NCBI RefSeq assembly: GCF_037325665.1
Contig: NC_090245.1
Coordinates: forward strand, 103,022,014-103,086,013
Direction: 5' to 3'
Source of the DNA: Littorina saxatilis
Taxonomy: Eukaryota > Mollusca > Gastropoda > Littorinimorpha > Littorinidae
Length of the DNA: 64,000 nt
Part shown: positions 57,788-64,000 of the stretch, in pieces
Layout of the letters: each line of letters opens with the position of its first letter
Position numbering within the stretch: the first letter of the stretch is position 1
Notes under the pieces: model-generated
The model's input: only the letters and a program-made list of their open reading frames with translations
Database searches by the model: none
What the model was told of the DNA's origin: nothing
Translations under genes and position numbers: made by a program

Positions 57788-59338
57788 TTTAAGCTAAGCT
57801 GGCAGCCAATAGGCAGCCTTGGCCGGGCAACAGCCATTCCACGTTGCGGCGATGGTGGTTGTTGCCTTCCTGTTTCTTGTGGCTTGTGGGGTTCTCTGGC
57901 TTCAGGTTACCCCTGTTTGGCCACAAACGTTCGGACTTTGGTCCTTGTTGTCTTTCATCGAGTCGGACTCTGTCTTTCTCTAGTGATCAGACGCGTTCTG
58001 GTGTTTCGTCCAAACTTAAGGTTCACTTGAGTTGGCCTCGGAAGTAACATTCAGGTTTTCCTGAGGGGGCATTGTCTTGGACAATGGATGTTTGAGGAGT
58101 AGTTCTTTGTGGCTTTCCTCCTCTCTCTCAGGTTTTGGCTACTCTTCTCCTTCGGGCAGAGGTTTAGTTAAGGTTCGGTTCCTGTGACTTCAGTCTTGGG
58201 CCTTTCCTCTCTTCTTCCTCATCTTAGTATGAGGCGAGTCCGGATGACGTCCGTTGGGTCGGGTTTCCTTACAGTCGCCCGGCTACAAAAGGCAACTTTG
58301 TCTAGGGCGGTTGTCCGTTTTTCTCCGCGTTGGACTCTGTCTTCAGACAGGGACAGACGCGCTCTGGGTTTCTGGCCAAACTCAGGTAGGCTCTTGATTT
58401 GGCTAGGAAGTTAACTGCCTGTTTTTTCCCTGAGAACTCTGGTTTCGGGAGTCTTATGGCTGGCTGGCTTCACGGTTTACGTTTACCAGTCTTGGTTTTC
58501 TGCTTTCGGTTTTTGATTCACTCTCGATTACCTTCAAGCAGACTGTTTTGGGAACATTCTGGCTTTTAGCCATTTTGTTTATGGTTGCCAGTCACATCGG
58601 TTTTTGACCACCGTGGGTCCTCACTTCCGGTAGCTTACGCACAGTCGTAAGTGGCTGCTGTCGGGTGCTACCTCTCTCCCTGCGTTCGCAGGGACTGGTA
58701 GGGGATGACTGGCGACCTTCTATTTGTGAGTTTTCTCTTCGAGGTGGACTCTGGTACTTAGTGCTTGGATGTCTCTCTCTCGCTCTTTCGTGGGGATTGG
58801 TCACTCTTTTTTTGAGCTGACTTCTTTCTCACAAGCCTTTTGGGCTTTACTACATCCCAAGGTTTGCAGACTTTGGCATGGTTGTCTTAAGGTCACCGCG
58901 GGGGTTCGTCCTTCTCAGTTGAGGGGACAACCTTACGCACGGATCTTCTCAGGACATTAGCATTTCCTTCCAATAAAAGGGGGGGGGGGAAGCTTGTCTT
59001 TCCCTTGGCTCGCCAGGGTTTTTAATCCAAGGCTTGGGTCTATTCCTGTGCTGTTTTTTACGGCTAGGAGATTGGAAGAAGTGCTGAGCACAGCTTTCTG
59101 GATCTCTGAGGTTGTCTCTTTCGCTTTGCCTGAGATACTTCTCGGCTGTCAATCAGGACTTTCCTTGGTTCCCTCACTGCCTGTTGGCAGTGGGCCAGCC
59201 CTGGCAAGGGCTTTTGAGTGGGTTAGATTTTCTTTCCCACTGGGACCGCCCTGATTCTTTGGCAGCGGTCCAGGTTTTTGGCAAGGTTTTTTGAGTGAGT
59301 TAGATTTTTCTTTCCCACCGCCTTGTTGTTGCAATCTG

Positions 59339-59430
59339 CTACATGTGATTCGGAGTAGGAATATGTAATTTAATCGAAAATTTTATTGTAAATTTTCATT
59401 TAATAAATATACCTACCCGAATCACATAGT
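59339..59430 (+). repeat. second DIRS-type element, internal complementary region
   Basis: Complementary to 45690-45730 in its first half and to 59650-59715 in its second. Confidence 0.9.
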
Positions 59431-59478
59431 ATATTCCCTCCCGCCAACCCCGCTTTTGATTTGGAGAATTTATTCTTT

Positions 59479-59682
59479 AGGTCGAATGATATGAGCCACG
59501 TGTTCAGTAGCAGTAGTGACATGGCATGCACGATGGGAGGTAACTCCCCGGGTGTATGGTCATTACCATGGCTACGTTTACACTTTTTGTGGTTGGGGTT
59601 GCTTCCCTTAGACGGTTAGCCTTTTCAGAACCTAGCATCTCCGATTGTGTCAATGCTACATGTGATTCGGGTAGGTATATTT
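59479..59682 (-). repeat. second DIRS-type element, right inverted terminal repeat
   Basis: Reverse complement of 45703-45902. Confidence 0.9.
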
Positions 59683-59715
59683 ATTAAATGAAAATTTACA
59701 ATAAAATTTTCGATT

Positions 59716-60988
59716 TATGATCAACTGAGGCATCCGAGCAAGTGTGATTTCTTTGCTGAAGCACAATCTTGACTGGTTACAAGAAGATGCCGCTTTCTGT
59801 TCTGATATCAGCAGCAGGTTTCTCTGCGTGAGACTGTGGTGTGTAGAAAAGTTTTGTTTCAGATGTTTTAAGTATTTCGTGTAATTTATCATTGTTTTTC
59901 TCACCTTATGATTGATTGAGATTGTAGCAGATTGGTTATATGTGTTTCCAGCAAAGATGAAACTGTGATTTTGAGGTGTTTGCGAAACGAATAGAGGACA
60001 AATGTACATGCTTTCTTACTGAATGGCTGAGACTTTGTATGTGTAGAGGATATGAAAGAATCCAGTGATGAAAAATATGAAGGTGTGCTGCGAAGCAAAC
60101 ACCTGTAAAAAAAATTCCGAGAACAGGTTGTGTGAAGTGTGAACATTTGTGTGAAGATAAATGTTAAATGTTTGGTGATAGATTCAAGCTGTCACAGTTT
60201 TTATGCTTTTCATTTTTGCAGCCTTTTTGGTCAGTTGCTGCAGTTTTTATTTGATTTGTTATAGAGTGTTTAAGGAAGTGTTTGGCAGGTGAAAATAGTG
60301 GTTCTACAGTTCTTAGGTATGAATGGCAAGGATGGATGGAAAACAAAGTGCCTGTGTGCTGCTTGAGTGTTGACTGCTTTATGAAATGTGATCGTCCTTT
60401 CTTACTTCTTTTGTGTGGGATTGCGCTCTCTCTCGCTCTCTCTTTTGTGTTATCATTATTAGCAGACAGTATTGTTAAAAACACAAATCATTGTTGAAGT
60501 TCTCACAAGCCTTGGGTTAGTTATATTGTTGTTGGCCATGCACAGTGGGTTCCTCCCCTCGGCCTAAGAAAAGTTGAAACCAAGTGAACCTCCTCATAAC
60601 CACGTCTGGTAGCTTTGTCAGTTACAGGGTCGGAGGGATTTAGATATTTGAGTGTTAAAAAAAATCTAGTCCTTAAAACTTGTTGATTAGCTTCTAAGTA
60701 TAGTTGGTGTTTGATAACAATAACACTTTATTGTCCATTAAAATATTACATTATAATGAAACAATTTTCTTTGACACACCCTGCCTGCCTGTAAACGATT
60801 ATAACGAACATTTCATAAGAAGTATTATATTGATTTTGCTTCTGTGGAAACAAATCCAACAGTGTCTGTCTGTCAGCATTGTTTTTCCACGGGTCTTTAA
60901 TGACAGAATCGGGCTAGATGGTGGTGTCTGCCTGTTGGAACATTTCTTGCTATGGTCAGTTGGGAGTGTCTTTCAGTTTGCCACATTG
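59716..60988. other. non-coding, T-rich, no gene
   Basis: Continues the sequence broken by the insertion at 45690. T-rich and ORF-poor, as long 3' UTRs often are. No feature recognised. Confidence 0.5.
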
Positions 60989-61303
60989 TACAGTGGAACC
61001 CCCCTTTTAAGACCAGAAAAAAATCTGAGAAAATCGGGTCTTAAAAAGGCGGGAGTTTTAAAATGGAGGTTAATTTACAGAGGTTAGGAACAGAAAATGT
61101 GAAAGAAAGGTGTTAGAGGGAGAAAGTGTTAAATTGGGGGGTCTTTAAAGGGGGGTCTTTGAAGGGGGGTCTTTAAAGGGGGGGTCGTTAAAGGGGGGTC
61201 TTTGAAGGGGGGTCTTTAAAGGGGGGTCTTTCAGGGGGGGTCTTTAAAGGGGGGTCTTAAAGGGGGTCTTTACAGGGGGGTCTTTACAGGGGGTTTCATT
61301 GTA
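60989..61303. mobile_element. Tc1/mariner-like MITE with internal GGGGGGTCTTTAAA array
   Basis: TACAGTGGAACCCCCCTTTT at the left, GGGGGTTTCATTGTA at the right. From 61136 to 61290 there are about eleven units of (G)GGGGTCTTTAAA with small changes, echoing the GGTCTTAAAAAGG motif of the left part. Confidence 0.75.
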
Positions 61304-62149
61304 ATTGCAGAAGGTAGCTCTGAATCTAGTGCCATCACATGCTGTGTAGCTTGTCTGCTCAAAAAAAAACTATGCAAAAGTCCTCTGTCAGTGTTACTAG
61401 TGTCTTGTGCCTGTGATCTGTCTCTTGAACATCAACCATTTTGTGTGAGTGAGTGAGTGGTGTGTGTTTGTGTCTTATCAACAGACGAGAAAGAGTGTGT
61501 TTTTTGTGAGACCACTAGCACAGGATGAGAGGGAGAGAGAGTGTGTGTGTGTGGTGTGTGTCTTCCTTTTTCCCTGGGCCAGTGTTAATTCCTACCTCTC
61601 TCCCAATTCAACAACTGCCATCAATTCTGTATGCCCTTTCCCTCATTATTCTGCCCCATATTTTTTCATTTTACTATTGTTGTACCGTATTTGTGCAACA
61701 TGCCTTTTTGGGACTTTGAACCAGACTGCTGTTGAGGGCTACCCAATGCAAATTTCCTCTTACCCTGCTGCATTTTTTCTAATTATTATTTTTGTGTAGT
61801 CTTGCTCTAAAATAACTAGACTTTGTGTGCCTGTGTCTGTGAAGAAAGTGTAGTAGCATTATTTTGGTATCAATTTCAGGTGTAAATGTTTCTGTCTTGA
61901 GGGACATGTGTAATTTATTCCTTGTTCCTTTTCCTTTGACGATTGTGTTTTGGTATGAAGGATTAGCATTAATTGGTAATTTCTGCTATTTTACTGATTC
62001 AAATCTAAGAATACTCAAATATCAGTCAGTAAGGGATCAGAACTAGTGGTTGAATTTTGAGTCTGGTCCAGTATTTGTTTTAAAGAAACAAATAAACTAA
62101 ATTGTCTCATTATTTTCATATTTCCTGTACTGGTAAGTTTACAAAACAG
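61304..62149. other. non-coding, no feature seen
   Basis: The open frame at 61449-61799 has no domain signs. No repeat ends recognised. Confidence 0.5.
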
Positions 62150-62518
62150 CCAACCCCCCGCGGGTTAGGGGGAAGAATTTACCCGATGCTCCCCAGCATG
62201 TCGTAAGAGGCGACTAACGGATTCTGTTTCTCCTTTTACCCTTGTTAAGTGTTTCTTGTATAGAATATAGTCAATTTTTGTAAAGATTTTAGTCAAGCCG
62301 TATGAAAGAAATGTTAAGTCCTTTGTACTGGAAACTTGCATTCTCCCAGTAAGGTAATATATTGTACTACGTTGCAAGCCCCTGGAGCAAATTTTTGACT
62401 AGTGCTTTTGTGAACAAGAAACAATTGACAAGTGGCTCTATCCCATCTCCCCCCTTTCCCCGTCGCGATATAACCTTCGTGGTTGAAAACGACGTTAAAC
62501 ACCAAATAAAGAAACAAA
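62150..62518 (+). mobile_element. SINE-like retroposon (family D), copy 2
   Basis: Same as 20989-21358: CGGGTTAGGGGGAAGAATTT to GACGTTAAACACCAAATAAAG. The final AATAAA could act as a polyadenylation signal for a sense transcript. Confidence 0.87.
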
Positions 62519-63322
62519 ACAGCCAGCATGGTTCACTGGCCATATCACTGTGTATTGTTTTAGAGAAAAGAGCAGTAGCATTGATGAAAATTCCAGGCTA
62601 GAGGAAGCCTTGGCTGATAGTTGTGAAGACCGTTACTAATTGGAGGACAGGACGTTGTTTCCAGTACCAATATGGGATTCAGCAAATAAAACAAAATTAA
62701 GAAATTGACCCATTAACACATGATGTGGCTGTGAATCTTTCAGTGTTCCTTGTTTAAAAGCAGCAACATAATTATTTCCAGCATTATGTAAGTAAAACTG
62801 CCACAGAGTTGCAGGCTTTTTGGATGAGATGGTTAAAAAAACAACTTAAAGACCACCTTGCAGCACACTGGCACCGTTCAGCATTGAGATAGGATTCTCA
62901 TTTAGGGAGCGCATATCGTGTATTCTTTTCTGTTTATTGTCTGTGTTTCTTCTTTTCTAGTTTCTGGTACGTATTTGATTTCTTGCCTATCTGTTCTGTA
63001 TCTCTGTCGAAACTGATAGTCAATTATTGAAGGACACCTTTTTTCTGTCCCGCAGTGGGGCACTGCGGTTATGAAATTAAAAGCCCCTCCTGTTTTTGGA
63101 ACCGCAGGAGCTTTCTAGTTTGCTGTTAGGTAGATTTTTGGTTCCTCTTTCCTGTCATGCTCTCTTTTTCTTCATGAATTCTTTTCTTTTTTCTGCCTTC
63201 TTGCTCATTCACCTGTATTTTTTCCAAAAATCTCTTCTCTTGCCGCTTGTCTCGCGATTCATGTATAGTTTAATCTGTTAGTGTTCTGATGTAAGTCCAG
63301 CAGTAGATAGGTTAAGCCTATT
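62519..63322. other. non-coding, no feature seen
   Basis: Only short open frames. CAGTGGGGCACTGCGG near 63055 forms a small palindrome. Confidence 0.5.
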
Positions 63323-63525
63323 TTAACATACTGGAAACTGGTAATCTTCCAGTAGGTATTAATTTAGTTTTACTAAAGCCTGCTGGGACACAAGTAATGG
63401 GTTAGTGCATTTGTAAACAGGAATCGCTTGACAAGTGGCCCCCTTCATCCCCCCCTTCCTCATCCTGATATGGCTCTGCGTAGTCGGCTGGACGTTAAGC
63501 AACAAATAAACAAACAAACAAAAAG
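63323..63525 (+). repeat. older relative of SINE family D
   Basis: ACTGGAAACTGGTAATCTTC, TTGACAAGTGGC, CTGATATGGCTCTGCGTAGT and GACGTTAAGCAACAAATAAA follow the order of family D but with many changes and (CAAA)n at the end. Confidence 0.68.
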
Positions 63526-64000
63526 AAAGAGACATACACTAGAGGTATTGAATTCTGGCTTGGGGGTGTATTATCATCTTAGCATATTACCATTATGAAA
63601 TATTGATCAGTTGATTTTTCTGGAACTTGTTTCAACCTCGGTCACATACTTGCTCACACATGCAGAACATTAAATCTCTAATCCACTGTTGCAGTAGGAT
63701 TCCTCATCAGTAAATGAATAATGGCGTGTTTGTTATTGTGATGGAATGTTTCTTCCACAACCTTTTGAATCCATTCAATTTTGAATCCTTTGTCCCCTTT
63801 AAAGGAGCTGATGTTGTCATACAAAGTGTAAACTTTCAGTAATTTGTTATGAACTAAACTTATCTGAAGTTGACTTAAAGCAACAGTGCTGCTCCTGTGT
63901 TGAATCTTTTCACTGTATATTACTGCATTGCACATAAACTGATTAACTTATGTCGTACAATATAGTTCTTGATCTGTGTAGGGGATGCACAATCTCAGAC
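63526..64000. other. non-coding, no feature seen
   Basis: No gene or repeat recognised up to the window end. Confidence 0.5.

Noticed and set aside
61449-61799. 116-codon open frame as a gene
   Set aside because: No conserved features, no splice partners, composition like the surrounding T-rich DNA.

Overview
The window looks like nuclear DNA of a mollusc, most likely a gastropod. The reasons are a single, widely spaced, intron-rich animal gene, several tRNA-derived SINE families of a kind I associate with molluscan genomes, and very heavy microsatellite content ((CA)n, (CT)n, (ACAG)n, long poly-C). The species cannot be named from this sequence. A 200-base run of N at 10846-11045 marks an assembly gap.

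One host gene is supported. It is the orthologue of the RNA polymerase II elongation factor ELL, on the + strand from 18283 to 44277. I placed 12 coding exons with matching splice phases, giving a 545-residue protein. The N-terminal ELL domain, the winged-helix block and the C-terminal occludin/ELL domain are all readable. The 1,638 coding bases (stop included) lie in a 26-kb span, and almost all of the rest is intron filled with mobile DNA.

Region by region: positions 1-18.2 kb hold no host gene. They hold microsatellites, a CR1/L2-like LINE (13.4-15.2 kb) and a fragment of the same LINE (1.6-2.1 kb), three kinds of SINE, a Helitron-like non-autonomous family in several copies, a hairpin-bearing repeat in two copies, and several MITEs. 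From 18.2 to 44.3 kb is ELL; its intron 2 carries a whole-looking DIRS-type tyrosine-recombinase retroelement (28041-33872) in the sense direction. From 45.69 to 59.715 kb is a second DIRS-type structure of a different family, with matching inverted ends and an internal complementary region. It has no long ORFs and is split by an 8.3-kb insert bounded by TTAA duplications and short terminal inverted repeats. The last 4 kb is repeat-bearing non-coding DNA, either the long 3' end of the ELL transcript or intergenic.

The most interesting points are: the two DIRS-type elements, one apparently able to code for its own movement and one apparently not; a 3' tail shared by the LINE and a SINE, which suggests a retrotransposition partnership; a hairpin loop that is inverted between two copies of one repeat; a roughly 60-bp (TG)n tract that touches the splice acceptor of an in-frame skippable ELL exon; and an 8.3-kb TTAA-flanked insert of unknown class with exon-like blocks.
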